64,000 nucleotides of DNA, from the NCBI GenBank assembly GCA_015501605.1, contig JADNRZ010000012.1, positions 930,001-994,000 on the forward strand. The letters are read 5' to 3'. The position numbers and the translations under genes are program-made. The notes below the pieces were generated by a model that did not search any database, was not told where the DNA came from, and was given only the letters and a program-made list of their open reading frames with translations. This document shows positions 9,290 through 21,500 of this stretch, piece after piece; position 1 is the first letter of the stretch, and each line of letters opens with the position of its first letter. Origin of the DNA: Panaeolus papilionaceus. Lineage: Eukaryota > Basidiomycota > Agaricomycetes > Agaricales.

Positions 9290-11017
9290 TTAAAAGAATT
9301 TGCGCAGAAGGTACTTCAAGATGTCCCCAGAATGGACGTTATGGCGCGGAAAGAATTTCTTGTGTTGGATGGTGTAGGCCCTCAGCTCCCCTTCTGTCTC
9401 GAATATCTCAACAGGGGACATATCCTGGGTCAAGTCAACGAGATTGACGTGTGTCGCCTTCATAACCTGCAGACCAAAGGGATTAGTATGCTGCTATCAA
9501 AAGCAAAATCCCGAGTATGGCACGCCATCTGCACATTTATTATTTTGCAGTTGCACATCTGTAAGTCTCAATTTTTGCATAAGTAACACGCAGATTTCAA
9601 AATTTTCCGTGTGCAACACACAGATTTCCACATTTTTCTGTGTGTGGCACACAGATTCAGGCGTTCGAGCTCAAAATCTTGACGCACATCCGGGCGTATT
9701 GCCTAATATTAATAAGGGAACACGTCCGGATGTGTGGCAAATTATGAGCTCGTCGACTTGAGTGCCACACAGAAATCTAACGAGCTAGATTTTGTTGCCA
9801 CACATCCAAGAAGGCTTGCCGTCGGACTTTAAATACTGCCGACGGCAATTCCGGCCATCTTATCGAGGTATTAGATAACAGCTCAGTGCACACGGCTTAG
9901 TAGTTACAAAGCACAATGTGTCAATATTCTTCAGAACCACATAGAGCGTGTGTATGAGCCCCATAACGCCTCTGATAAATGAGATTTCTTTAATTTAACT
10001 TTATATGACAATTGTACTTCTATAGAGAAGTCATAATATAGTAAAAATTCTGCATGTCTCCTCCTGGAACCCACAACTGTAGGTCTTTAGGTTCATTAAC
10101 CTTACCAAATGAACGTTGGGTGATCCCAAAACCTTGGAGTATACCCCCGGAACGCGTAAATTTTGACGTAAATACATAAAGCATGATGACCCTCCCCTCC
10201 CTCGATCACTTGTTCAAGAGCCTTACACTCGAGTCCTCGGAAGGCTCAGTGTTTGTTATCTCATACCTCGATAAGATGGCCGGAATTGCCGTCGGCAGTA
10301 TTTAAAGTCCGACGGCAAGCCTTCTTGGATGTGTGGCAACAAAATCTAGCTCGTTAGATTTCTGTGTGGCACTCAAGTCGACGAGCTCATAATTTGCCAC
10401 ACATCCGGACGTGTTCCCTTATTAGGCAATACGCCCGGATGTGCGTCAAGATTTTGAGCTCGAACGCCTGAATCTGTGTGCCACACACAGAAAAATGTGG
10501 AAATCTGTGTGTTGCACACGGAAAATTTTGAAATCTGCGTGTTACTTATGCAAAAATTGAGACTTACAGATGTGCAACTGCAAAATAATAAATGTGCAGA
10601 TGGCGTGCCATATCCCGAGACATTGGCTTACCTTCCTACACTCCCTGACAGTATCCGGAATGGGATAAATCCCGATCCTGGAGCAGAGGTCATACCACGC
10701 ACTGTAATCCTCCATGTCGGTACCATAGACCTCGTTGAATTGCATGGTGAGCGCGTCGTCGTATGCCTGACGCACTTCCTTATACGCCTCCAAGTTTTTC
10801 CTCTTTGCTGGCTTGCTAGGGAACCTGAGGTGCTTGCATAATCTTCCGAATTCGTCTGAAGCAGAGCTAGAGGAGCAGTAGTAGAAGCCTTGATCTTCGT
10901 ACTGAGCGAAAAATCTGGCAAGAGGTAGATCGTCGCAGTCCTGATGTCGACAAAAGAAAACAAAGTGATCAGAATAAGGAGATGGGAGTTTATGGAAGGA
11001 CCAGCAGTGCTAACCAT
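9290..11017 (-). CDS. Conserved Agaricomycete protein of unknown function, intron carrying a transposable element
   Basis: Three exons, 11017-11015, 10940-10632 and 9466-9290, give 162 aa in a consistent frame. The first exon is just the ATG; a 74-bp GT-AG intron separates it from the DCDDLPLARFFAQYE beginning of the second. Recognisable family blocks are FFAQY near the N-terminus, then FNEVYGTDMEDYSAW, IPDTVRECRK, HVNLVDLTQ, KKFFPRHN and LKYLLRKFF. I recall many hypothetical proteins of this shape in mushroom genomes, without a named domain or function. The second intron is 1165 bp because a 1097-bp TIR element has landed in it, leaving about 61 bp of original intron with both splice sites intact. 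Confidence 0.72.
9516..10612. mobile_element. Non-autonomous long-inverted-repeat DNA element, copy 2
   Basis: This 1097-bp element is of the same family as 7476-8568. Arms are about 9516-9880 and 10254-10612. Ends are TATGGCACGCC, and the 7-bp target duplication TCCCGAG is at 9509-9515 and 10613-10619. The two arms are virtually identical to each other apart from a 6-bp extra ATTAAT-type repeat in the left arm. The ~373-bp core shows no resemblance to the core of copy 1 and has no coding frame. It is nested in intron 2 of the gene at 9290-11017. Confidence 0.9.
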
Positions 11018-14000
11018 TGCGAGTATCTTTTTTCTTTTTGGTCGAGCTTCAAGGTGTCCACAACGTTAGTCACAGGATATGAGACGCAAGGAGCTGGTCG
11101 GTCGAGTACGATGGGTCACCCTGGTGCCTTCATAGCTCAGTTTTATACGGTTACAACCACACCGGGAGTGCAAGTGGGGAGATGCTGTCCCTTCTTCCCT
11201 CGTCATGTTTGTGAGTATAGCTGTACTGGGTGTATAAGGTTTCGAACGCAAGTAGGGAAGAATCCCGAGTTAGGCGCTTAATGATACTTCCCGAGTTGTG
11301 TCATCCCAACTGCTCCTTAGAACCTTAAGCTTGTAGTCGGGCATAGGGTGAATGTCGGTCTAACAAGGAGGTGAACAAGTACAAGGGTGGATAATCGCCT
11401 ACCTTGACTTGGTTTCTTTTGTCGAAGGCTCCAATTACGTGTGTCTTGTCTCTAATGATTACCTGCATCACACCCAGCTGGCTACCGATCTCCCCATTCT
11501 CACAACTCTGTAGCAACACGGAGCCATCTCAAAATATTTCGAGCTCTCCAGAGCTCTTCACAGGGATGCTGGTGCACTATGGTCCAAGATTCATGCGGTT
11601 CATGGCCACGATGTTTCGAATACGTTGTCGACAAAAACGAGGATGATTTGCGTGGCGGCTGATCTTGCCGACTAATCGACGGCTGCATTTGGATGGAAAA
11701 CTCCTTCTGGACATCTGCACACAGTTCAAGGTCTATCCGAGGCGGTGGCCAGCGATTTGGTCACCATTCTAAGATTATGATGTACCATAGGAAGTGAGCC
11801 CCACCCACGCTGCGAATAGCTTAACATGCTGTTATATCCTGCGTTGTTCTGTTCCGCGGTTGAGCCACCTGGCTAATAATTTGTCGACTTTATCAATTAA
11901 TTATGATGTGATTTATCAGACGATGGTACATATGCAGTTTGCCTCGATCTAGCCCCATGACGTTGGTGAGCTATGCCAATCCTCGTGAATTTCGGCTCGC
12001 TAGAAACTACGGTCTCGGCCATTGGAAACAATAGTATGGGTCAGTGTGTACCCCTCCTTGTGCCTTGAGCTCTTCATGTACACATATAAAACCTCAAATT
12101 CTGCTCACGCACACGCACCGTGGAAGACTTAGTTCACAAGTTTTGCCAGGTTCGAATGACTTAACTAGCAGGTCACAAAGTACCATTTCTGAGTTCTTCC
12201 TGGCTGTTAGTGGATAAGATGATTCATCCTGGTATGGTATATTATCATGTCTGCCAACCTCGAAGAAGTTCCACGGGCACTTCAAATTAATTCAAATCAA
12301 GATTTAAACCCGTCTTTCTTACTCTCCCTTATCAACAATTTTCAGGTCCCCGTCTTGAGAAGTTGCCTCTCCTTCTCAGGCGTCGCTTGGGCCGACGGCT
12401 TGTGCTGCCCTAACACTTCCAAATCACCTTCTAGGGGTAGGAGGTCAAGAGGACTAGTCATTTGTGCATGTCATGTGGCGCGTGATTAGAAAGTTACGGT
12501 GTATCTGAACGTAATATAACTCCTGTTAGGTAGCCTTGAGGAGCTGAAACGGCTCTACTGAACGCCAGCTTGACATATTTTCAATAGGTGCTGCAATACA
12601 TGAGGCCTTCGAAGCAAGAAGTATAGATGAAAATTGAACAAATCAAGCAGAAAGGGGTATCTCAATCACCTGCTCCTCTTTCATCATCATGCCGAGAACC
12701 ATAAACACCACACGTCGCTCCTTCCCTTCTTGACTCTGTATTCTGGTGCAAAGGACTCTCCATGGATCTTCTGTCCTGCAGACTGTCGAATCAAAATGTC
12801 AACTGCCACGATTTAGTGCCCCATTTAACCCCTATTCTTCGTTTATAGATGGTCTTCTTTGACGAATATCGACAACGTGAGGCCTACAAACGTGAAGTGC
12901 ATGCGTGCTCATATCTGGCCAGATGAAACGAAACATCGATTTATGTATCTGACACGACGAGGTGTAAGGTAAGAGAGTGAAAATCGAAGGTCACGCATTA
13001 TTCGAAGGAATGTACTATTGCAACGGCGTGCTTCTGCTCACGCGACGAATGCTCCGGCGGGATAAGGAAGGCGGGCTCGGCGACCGAAGACGCGCAATGA
13101 GCTTCTGTCAGCTCCGTACACGTCGGCGCTTGTTTGAGATCAAAGCGACGGGTGTAGGAGGGTTATCCCTGAAATTATCTTTCATACTTTTTTACCTGTT
13201 GAATAATTGAAACAAGACCTCTATATGATAGCAGCAAATAATACGACGTGCACCATAGCTCTTAAACGCGTCGAAAACCGATTTAGAATATCAGGCGAAT
13301 GTTATTTCGATCGCCGTCGGCTATCGTTGGCACCGAATCTAAAAAATGACAACATAAATAGAATAGAAGGCAACATAGAAAGAAATTCTTATCTGTGACT
13401 GGAATTTAAACAATCTGGGTAGATTCACCTGAGGTTCAATCTGTTCTTCTCATGCTGACCTACAGATCTGTTAACGTTTGTATGTCTGTCAGGCCGGCAA
13501 GTAAGTAGGTAAGATAGAAGGCTTGCATCGGTCCGTTAAAGTCGAAGGTTTAGGCGACCCCCTCAACAGCCCTATGCGCCCGTTTTTGGCGCCTATCGCT
13601 CAGTATTTTATAATCACTACTATCAGACCCATCTCTAAATACGACATTGACGTACTTATCCCTGAAGGTCAAATAGGGGGAGAGATTCTGTGTTTTACTA
13701 CCTACTACATAGCATGGTCTCAACCACCATAATGACTGCTTTACGATCTGCCCCCTCAAGCTCAACCTTTTCTTCTACCCGAAAAGCCTTGTTCATGACA
13801 TAAAGCCGGCGGTAAGAGCGGTATCTTAGTCTGACACGTCAGGCCGTGCGCTCACATACGCCTCTTGGCGTAGCTCAGAGTTGAAGGGCTGTTATCTGAC
13901 ATAGAATCTTTGAATACACTTTTTGCTCCCGTGTAAATGGTCTGTACTCGGTCTACACCAGTCCTTGCTTAGAACAACTTGAATATGATCGCACATACGA

Positions 14001-15961
14001 GCAGACTGCTCTAAGGCGGCCTTGTTGCTGTGCTTGACACCTATAATGGGGTAGTATTCCGAAATAAAATAAATAGAGCGTGAACTGACATGTCTTCCTT
14101 CATCCCTTTTCCTTCAAACCTATTGAATGAGATGCGTTCACCCTCCGGTGTCATCGTCGCTTAACGTTAAAAAGTCACTATTCGGTAATTGAATAGGGTA
14201 ACCTCAATCTGGGCCACGGAGTAACTTTCGCGGGTATTTCACCCAAGATTCATATTCAAAACACAAATAGGGTTTGTTGAATCTCGTCCGAGGCCAACCC
14301 AAAACCTAGACTCAACCGCGGATTGAACTTACCATTTGGGGTGACCGTGTACAGCGCGCTCGTGGGAAAATATTTTGATGCGTTGATGCGCGACGCACAC
14401 TCTGGCCTGACATTGAGCGAGACGCGGGAGCAGTGTGAGCAGCACTGTCTCTAAGGCGGAATCATGCTCAACCTCAACGTCAGCATCAAGCTCGGTATCG
14501 CTATCACTCTTGATACCCCTATCCCGGAGTCTTTACGAGAAAGTTGAAGTTGAAATTTTAGGTCGACTAGTGTAGGTTTAGGTTTTGCTGTTTAACACTT
14601 ATTTCGCTGGTGCTTCGAGAATCGACTTCGGGTAGACGTGTCAGAACTTAAAGGGCCAAATTCTGAGAGAGGAGTTTTGAAGTTGGGTGTTGGGCGTTGG
14701 ACACCGATGACATGGTCGGTTACTAAACTCCACGTTGGGCGGGGTTGAGTTGACAGTGGCGGTGAGGTGTCAGTCATGGCTGAGGGTATTCGAGCCATCA
14801 TCTGGGCTGATAAATTATAACTGATGATGAACGAAGGGCTCTTGCACGAAGTATGTAAAATACTATCCTTCGGGCCTCAGTGCCGTGCTCCCGGTCGTGT
14901 TTTGTTTGGCGCCTGGCAGTCTACCAGAACAAATACGTACACCAGTTGTCGCATATTGCAATAGTAGCTAGCCTGAAGTCGTTGTTTACAACGACGTTTA
15001 AACAAGGTTTGTTCTGGTTACTATTATATTAAACCCAAACTTAAATATATAGTTAATCGAATACGTCTTTCAGGGGCACCACGACTGATACTCCAACCAT
15101 CACCATCGGTCGTACATATTACTACTGAGAAGAGCAAAGAACCCGGTCTTTCAGTTCACGCCTAGCGTATTGACTTATTAAAGTTGAATAAATTAACCTA
15201 AAGCCCCATTTAAAGCTCCCCTGGACTGAGCGTTGCTAATACGCGTAAGTAGCCTGGTAAATGTGTAGCCGATTGTAAAGTGGTTAATTCACCGGACGGG
15301 GACTTAAACTAGGTAGTGAGGTGAGATGGGGGACGCAATATCACTGACTGAGTGGGCAATTGAAGTAACCTTGGAGAGGTAAGGTTAGCTTGACTTAATG
15401 CACGATTGCATGTTTAGATAGATTGAGATGAGTGCGGAGACTAACTGAGTGTCTTCGTGCACTGGTGATAATGGTACCACGGGGGGTGACACTCCCCCCT
15501 CGATGTTCCTTTGAGTCGTTCATGTATCCAGTCAGTAAACCTTCTACATTCGATGGTTCACTACATGTTCAATACTAACACCAACGTTAACACTGAACTT
15601 AACCTGACTTTCCATTTCTTTTTCTCTTTCATTTTGACTTTGGATTTGATTCGAGAAGCGTTTTGTCGAAGTCACTTAAAATGTGGCCACATTCTCTAGC
15701 TGGCTGTCAGAGTTTTCTGGTGTTGAACCGGTGTTCAAGGGTATCATTGGGCGTCGGTGAATTACTTTCTGACAACTAGTACTACGCTGGCCATGGACGC
15801 ACTCCTAAGTTTCTCTCTGTGGTATTCAACTCATTCATTGAGTGCATCAAATCGCTCTCGCCCTCGTGGAGAACACCAAAGATCATGATCATGATCAGCG
15901 TACACTCGTCGCGTGCCGATATTCAGAAGGGCCCGAACCCCGACCGGATTTCGGGACGAAT
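11018..15961. other. Gene-poor interval
   Basis: Nearly 5 kb without a supportable gene. Open frames are all under 90 codons, in conflicting frames, with no splice-linked extension. A short minus-strand frame at 11325-11519 ends in a plausible donor and could be a decayed fragment, but I cannot name it. The stretch 13,490-15,900 shares the scattered GGTAAG words seen at 18.9-21.4 kb. It probably consists of old decayed repeats. Confidence 0.5.
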
Positions 15962-16077
15962 TGGGAGGATCTGTGCTCGCAGAGATCCGTCTTCTTGGTC
16001 ACGTGGGCGCGCAGAGACTTACGTGTCACTATTGTCCCTCACACACTCTCCTCGTTACCACCATGTACCTTATTCTA

Positions 16078-16108
16078 CCGCGAGCTGCTCTCCGCGCGCA
16101 GCTCGCGG
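16078..16108. other. 11-bp perfect stem-loop in repeat start block
   Basis: CCGCGAGCTGC (16078-16088) pairs fully with GCAGCTCGCGG (16098-16108) across a 9-nt loop. The same hairpin is present in the identical block at 17474-17640. Confidence 0.8.
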
Positions 16109-16610
16109 ACTATCTTCTTTATTTTTGATTCACCATTCATACATTATCATTTTCCGACATCCGATATCCAATCCACAAACTAAACCACTAACTCGTACAC
16201 GATCCACTCATCACATTTCCATAGAGTTGCTGGCGACTCTACTTCTACCCTCACCACTCTACTCTTTTATCCTTTACGCCCAATTCTTCTTACCCATTTC
16301 ACCCTAATATCCCAGCACTCTCAATTATTTCTTTTACCTTTCCGTCCCAGTTTTTCCAACACTCACAATTCAACACCACCTTGTAACTCACCCTACATTC
16401 CTTCTCGTCTATCCCCTTCCCCCATTCCGAATCAAATCTCATCCATCATGTCTTCTCATTTATCTCATCTGTTACCTCCTCTTATCCACTCATCTTCCCT
16501 CCTATCCCCTCCCAACTCATACTCCCTGTTTTATTTCTCTGACTCACTCGCCCTTTGCCCACAGGTTAACTGCGCGGCGCTCCTTATTGCGCCTGCGCTA
16601 AAACTTATAT

Positions 16611-16885
16611 TACGAGCCTTACGTGCTCACCCTACTACGAGCCCTATGTGCTCACTTACATTACGAGCCTTACGCGCTCACCTATACTACGAGCCTTGTG
16701 CGCTCATTTATACTATGAGCCTTACGTGCTCACTTTACAATATGAGCCTATATACTCATATATTACGAGCCCGCAAGCTCATTAAATACGGGTTTACGCA
16801 CCCATTACGAGCCCACAAGCTCATTAATTACGGGTCTACGCATCCATCATGGGCCTACATACCCATTATGAGTCTACATACTCAC
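16611..16885. repeat. Degenerate array of GAGC...GCTC mini-palindromes
   Basis: About ten units of 25-30 bp repeat the pattern TACGAGCCTTACGTGCTCA with changes on both half-sites, such as GGGTTTACGCACCC and GAGTCTACATACTC. Each unit is a short imperfect hairpin. Paired changes in both arms keep complementarity in several units. Confidence 0.75.
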
Positions 16886-17473
16886 ACCAAACCTACATGC
16901 TTACCATCATGTACCAGTGCTCTGAGCTCCTCGATCACAAATACATGTTGCTTGTGCCTTTATCTGGCTTAGGCCTCCCCCCCTTATGAGTTCTGATTGA
17001 GCTCTGTCACCGGGCAGCCTGCTCCCTTTACGGTTACAAGTCTGTCAACCCTCAATACTTGTAAGTACCCATTAACGTAGCACTTCGGGTTGCCCTCGTC
17101 GCATTAAACTTAGCGCCTGGTTCTCGGCGCCTATTTATTACCTCCCCCCCCCTTTCGTCATCCCTTAATATCACCATTATTGCCCACATATTTTACTTCA
17201 GAGATTGGAATTCACACCTCCCTTCCTCATTCAACCTTTATCCGTCAAAATTACTCCACACTGGGATTTATCGCGGTCTCACCGCCACTGGGGGCGAGCC
17301 GATGGCCGTCATCGTCTGGGCGGCCTCACCCGCTCTGGGGGCTCATCCTCCGCCGTCCATCGGCCCTCGACCTGGGAGGCGTGGTTTCCAACCACGCTTC
17401 TCATCCCCACATGCATGCCGTCAGGCTCCATACCTAACCGACACTACGTTCGAGCACCCACACAAGACCAAGA

Positions 17474-18588
17474 TGGGAGGATCTGTGCTCGCAGAGATCC
17501 GTCTTCTTGGTCACGTGGGCGCGCAGAGACTTACGTGTCACTATTGTCCCTCACACACTCTCCTCGTTACCACCATGTACCTTATTCTACCGCGAGCTGC
17601 TCTCCGCGCGCAGCTCGCGGACTATCTTCTTTATTTTTGACCCACCCTTCCCTCCCTCTACTTATAAATCCAATTTTTCAACCGCATATCACACCTAGGC
17701 GTCTTCATTTGGACGCAACAACCTAACAGCAATCGCCATACCCTTTCCATCAACTCTTCTCAATACCCCCGTTCTCTCGTTTTATCTTTATAGCACACAC
17801 CGATATCGTCATCATGGCTTATTTATATTATCACGTTGAGGCCTAGCGATGACTTTCGAAACTAACCGGATATTCCTCAATCTAGATTCCTCAAGGCGAG
17901 GTTTACAACACAGGCCTTTTCGACATTCGCAATCGGAAAACAGGTTCCAACCACCCCAAATCCCTTCAGTACCTCTAACTCCCGTTATCCTCAACTTACA
18001 TTATCACCTCCCTCTCGGTCATTCGACATCGCGATCTCAGACGAGATCTATTCTTCATACCGTTACTCTACTACTCCCAACTCTCTCCCAAAATTTTGAC
18101 ATCATCTATCCTTGTCGCCCCTGCTCAATCATTCTTCATTGCCAAACGGAAATACCTCATCATCTTCGCCCTTCGAGCGCCCATTATACCTTAACTTACA
18201 CTCTCACTCCTTATGAGACACATCATCATCATACCTTTCATCGCTCAACTTATTATTCTTATACAAACTTCATCCGAGCCTTAACCGTCGCTTATTGTGA
18301 TTTTAGTTATCAGTCTCATCGTTTATATTTTCACAGACAGTTAGATAACCTTTATTTCTTAGATTCACAAGACTTTTCATGTAAACTACACATCCTTCAC
18401 ATATCTATATATAGTAAACGTAGTCTGGCGGCTAGGGGGTCGTTGGGTGGCTGGGGCTCATCCTCCGCCGTCCATCGGCCCTCGACCTGGGAGGCGTGGT
18501 TTCCAACCACGCTTCTCATCCCCACATGCATGCCGTCAGGCTCCATACCTAACCGACACTACGTTCGAGCACCCACACAAGACCAAGA
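17474..18588. repeat. Tandem repeat unit Y with conserved ends
   Basis: The second unit, directly abutting unit X with no spacer. Its 167-bp start and 136-bp end blocks are identical to those of unit X. Its ~810-bp interior is also pyrimidine-rich but otherwise unlike that of X and lacks the GAGC/GCTC array. This pattern of conserved ends and exchangeable interior suggests a non-autonomous mobile element inserted or duplicated in tandem. Confidence 0.72.
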
Positions 18589-21500
18589 CAAGGGGGCTCG
18601 CGCTCACGCGCCGATGCATTCATCCCTGCTTTCATGTTTGTTTGTTTGTTCCAAAAGGAAGAAAAGCTTCCTTATCTGGATGTGGACAGTGGAAGATTCG
18701 AAATCGTCGCGTCTAAGTAGTCAGCACTGAAGTCGTGTCGACCTGCACCTATATGGATCTGATTCCTGAAAGCGTCGTGAACTACTGGAACATGAGGCGT
18801 GGGGTGCGACGGTTCTCGCCGGCGTTCCTACTTCTTGAAAGTTGAAATAGTTCTATTCGGCGGTTCTACTTACCTGTGCACCATGGCGTTTGTTGAAGCA
18901 AACAAACAACTAGGTAGGTATGTAAAACAGAGAGAACGTTCTGATGATTTTCATTCTGCATGGACGCTAAATCTGATTCGAGAACCTGTCAATGTCTAAT
19001 CAGGGTACCCGTGGTTACCCCAGAATTGCAATTGGAGCACGCGAGTGGATGGATGTTGATGTCTAGGTCGGCGTCGGTGATGGTGGGTTTGACTTTTTGG
19101 TGATGGGTGATTCAGAAACGATAGAGGTTCGGGAAGGGATACGGTCGAATGATGAAGGAAACGACAGGTGACGGGATTCTGAGTAAATAATAACAAGTTT
19201 ATGTTACAACAAAGTGAGATGGAAAGGAAAGACTCAGAGCACGCGGCGCCCCAAGTGGAGGTGGGGGTGGGGGTGACGGGCCGGGTGTGGTTCTTCCTCG
19301 TTTCTCGAAAGAACCTCTGTTCCTAATTCAACAGAACCGAGACGAGGTGATTTTTCGCAGTGGGTAGTTTTGCATAGGATAGATCGAGGAGGGTTCGATT
19401 GTTGAAGAGCACCGAGCAGTAAAAATTAAGTTTTCGGGGAGCTAAACAAGTGGCGAATTGAAATGGAATGAAAATTTAGACCAGGGGTTAAAAGTGCACA
19501 GTAAGAACACACAGGCGTGCTCTTTAACTCGGGCGGACTAGCGAGACTATGTCGTGAGGCCTTGCGATGCTACTGTAACTAGGTAAGTAATTCGCCGGTT
19601 TGCTGATTGGATTCAAGTTGGTGAGTCGTGTAGTGTTATGGTGCGTAGCCTAGCGTGAGTCATTTAAGGCCCGAGAAGTAGATGAGACCTGGAGTGCTGT
19701 TGACGTTTAGTAACCTTGATTTTATTTATTTGATTTTGTTATGATCAGACTCGAACGATGGGCTGCTGGCAACTATACTATCCTGTAAGTAAGTAATAAG
19801 TAACCTAACGCATATGCTTGTTCGTACTGAGTAACCCAAAGTCAAAATTAGTTGACTAATGAATATGCTTGCGTATACACAAGACAAGGTAGGGTAAGAT
19901 GAGGCGAGGTAAAGTCAAGTCTGGGTAAGCGAGTAAGTTATCAAAGAACCGGGAAGTCGGTGGAGAGTGAGAGAAGAAGAAGGCGAAGGGGAGGGACCTG
20001 TGATTTGATTTGGATTTTGATCGTTGCTCGATGTACATGTAGCATCACTCACTCATAACGTGGACGTCCGGGCTACTATAACCTTCATATTTTTCGTACC
20101 AGCGTCACTCCCCCGGCGTCGTCCATGTGGGCATCCGAAGCCCCAGTGCGTTGAGGCGTTGAACTACTGTGATCGTTCGTTCTTCATATGCGTGTTGAAC
20201 GTTGACTCTAGGTTCTACTCATTGGAATAATGAAAATAGTTCTCACCCTAGACGCAAGCGTTCACGACGAGGCCGACCCCAGATGCCCCTTCCTGATCGG
20301 TGCGTGAGGTGGCAGCATCTGTCGCGCTACGACGGGCATCAGACGAGACACAAGACGAGACGCAACTCGCTAGCTTGAAAAAATAAATAAATTAGTATTT
20401 ATCCCTTCAACTACACAGCCAAGTACAACACAGTATGTAGTGGTGGCTTATTATCCCCGGGTGTGACTCAAATACCAGTTTTATTCTATCAGTATTTCCT
20501 CCACAAGGTCAAGCCCACCTCACATTCACGGATAGCCCGCGTGAGAGAATTAATTAAAATTGACTAGCCGATGTTTGTCGACATTGGGCATTGTGGCAAC
20601 ATACATAGATAACGCTTTGATTTGATGGATATCTCAGAGAGGAAAGGCTTTCCATGTGGATATATGGGTGGATAGCCGAGACAGGGTGTATGGGATATGT
20701 ATACAATAATAGAAGCAAGCCCACGGTATTGGAAGTAGGTATGTCGTGGTGGGGCTAAGAAGGCCGAGATCCGAGCTTGTCAGAGGTGAGCACATCTCGC
20801 CAAGTCGAGTTTGTTTTTGTTGACCTTTCTTGCAGAAGAATTTGCAGAACTACAAGGAAGGCAACGTCCACGGCGTCAAGCTAGGTACTTGACCCCCTCA
20901 CAAAACGCCGAGCGTAAGTAAGGTAAGCAACGTCTATTTTTAGGTTTTTGAGTTGGAAGTTTTCAGAGCGTGATGGTATATGTAAGGAGCCACCGTTCGC
21001 GGGAAATGAAGCGCTGTAAGGTAAGGCAAGGTAAACCAGTCAGTGAGGTGATGGGGAAGGAAAGTTTCGAGGGCAGCGCGTGAGCGAGTTCAATGTTCTG
21101 ATTCCTTGATTCCTGAACGAGATTTTGGCTCCGACGGCTTACGCATTACCCCTTCTCATCGGCGTCAATTTCTGGGTCTTCTGTCATGGGCAGGCGGCGT
21201 CTAGAACGTCCCTTCTACTTCTTTTAAGCTGCAAGGTAAACGCAACCCCTTATGAACAGTATTGAATCGCGACCCTTGATCGAGGAGTTGAATCGATATC
21301 TTGGGCTGTTAACGTTGTCAGTAGGTAAGGCAAGGTAAGTAGTGTAATTCGCCGTCCACTTTCCCTGGCTGATTTGGATCTGAGGTGAAGTAATCTGACG
21401 TCCCCAAATAGAAAAAAGGTATTTAGATTTAAATTTTTATTTGGCAAGCTTTTTCGCTCTAAAGTAGGGTTTGATTTATAGCTATTTGGCGCCGCGGAGG

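Larger units (their letters stand above)
15962..17473. repeat. Tandem repeat unit X with conserved ends
   Basis: The first of two head-to-tail units. It starts with a 167-bp block (15962-16128) identical to 17474-17640 and ends with a 136-bp block (17338-17473) identical to 18453-18588. The start block contains an 11-bp perfect hairpin and a palindromic GGATCT..AGATCC; the end block has the hairpin GCGTGGTT-TCC-AACCACGC. The ~1.2-kb interior is strongly pyrimidine-rich on the plus strand and contains the GAGC/GCTC array. Open frames in it are shadows of this composition. No LTR ends (TG..CA), TIR or transposase were seen; element class unknown. Confidence 0.75.

Noticed and set aside
16611..16885. 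CRISPR-like array
   Set aside because: Units are degenerate, contiguous and without unique spacers, in a eukaryotic genome context.
16448..16972. 174-codon plus-strand ORF
   Set aside because: It runs across the GAGC/GCTC repeat array in pyrimidine-rich sequence; low complexity and no protein-like conservation, so it is a composition artefact.
15962..17640. Reading the 167-bp repeats as LTRs of a retrotransposon
   Set aside because: No TG..CA ends, no primer-binding site or polypurine tract, no gag/pol between them, and a second repeat pair at the other ends fits tandem units better.
17205..18730. Several overlapping ORFs of 112-293 codons
   Set aside because: All plus-strand frames are partly open here because of base bias; identical peptides in two places reflect the DNA repeat blocks, not a gene family.
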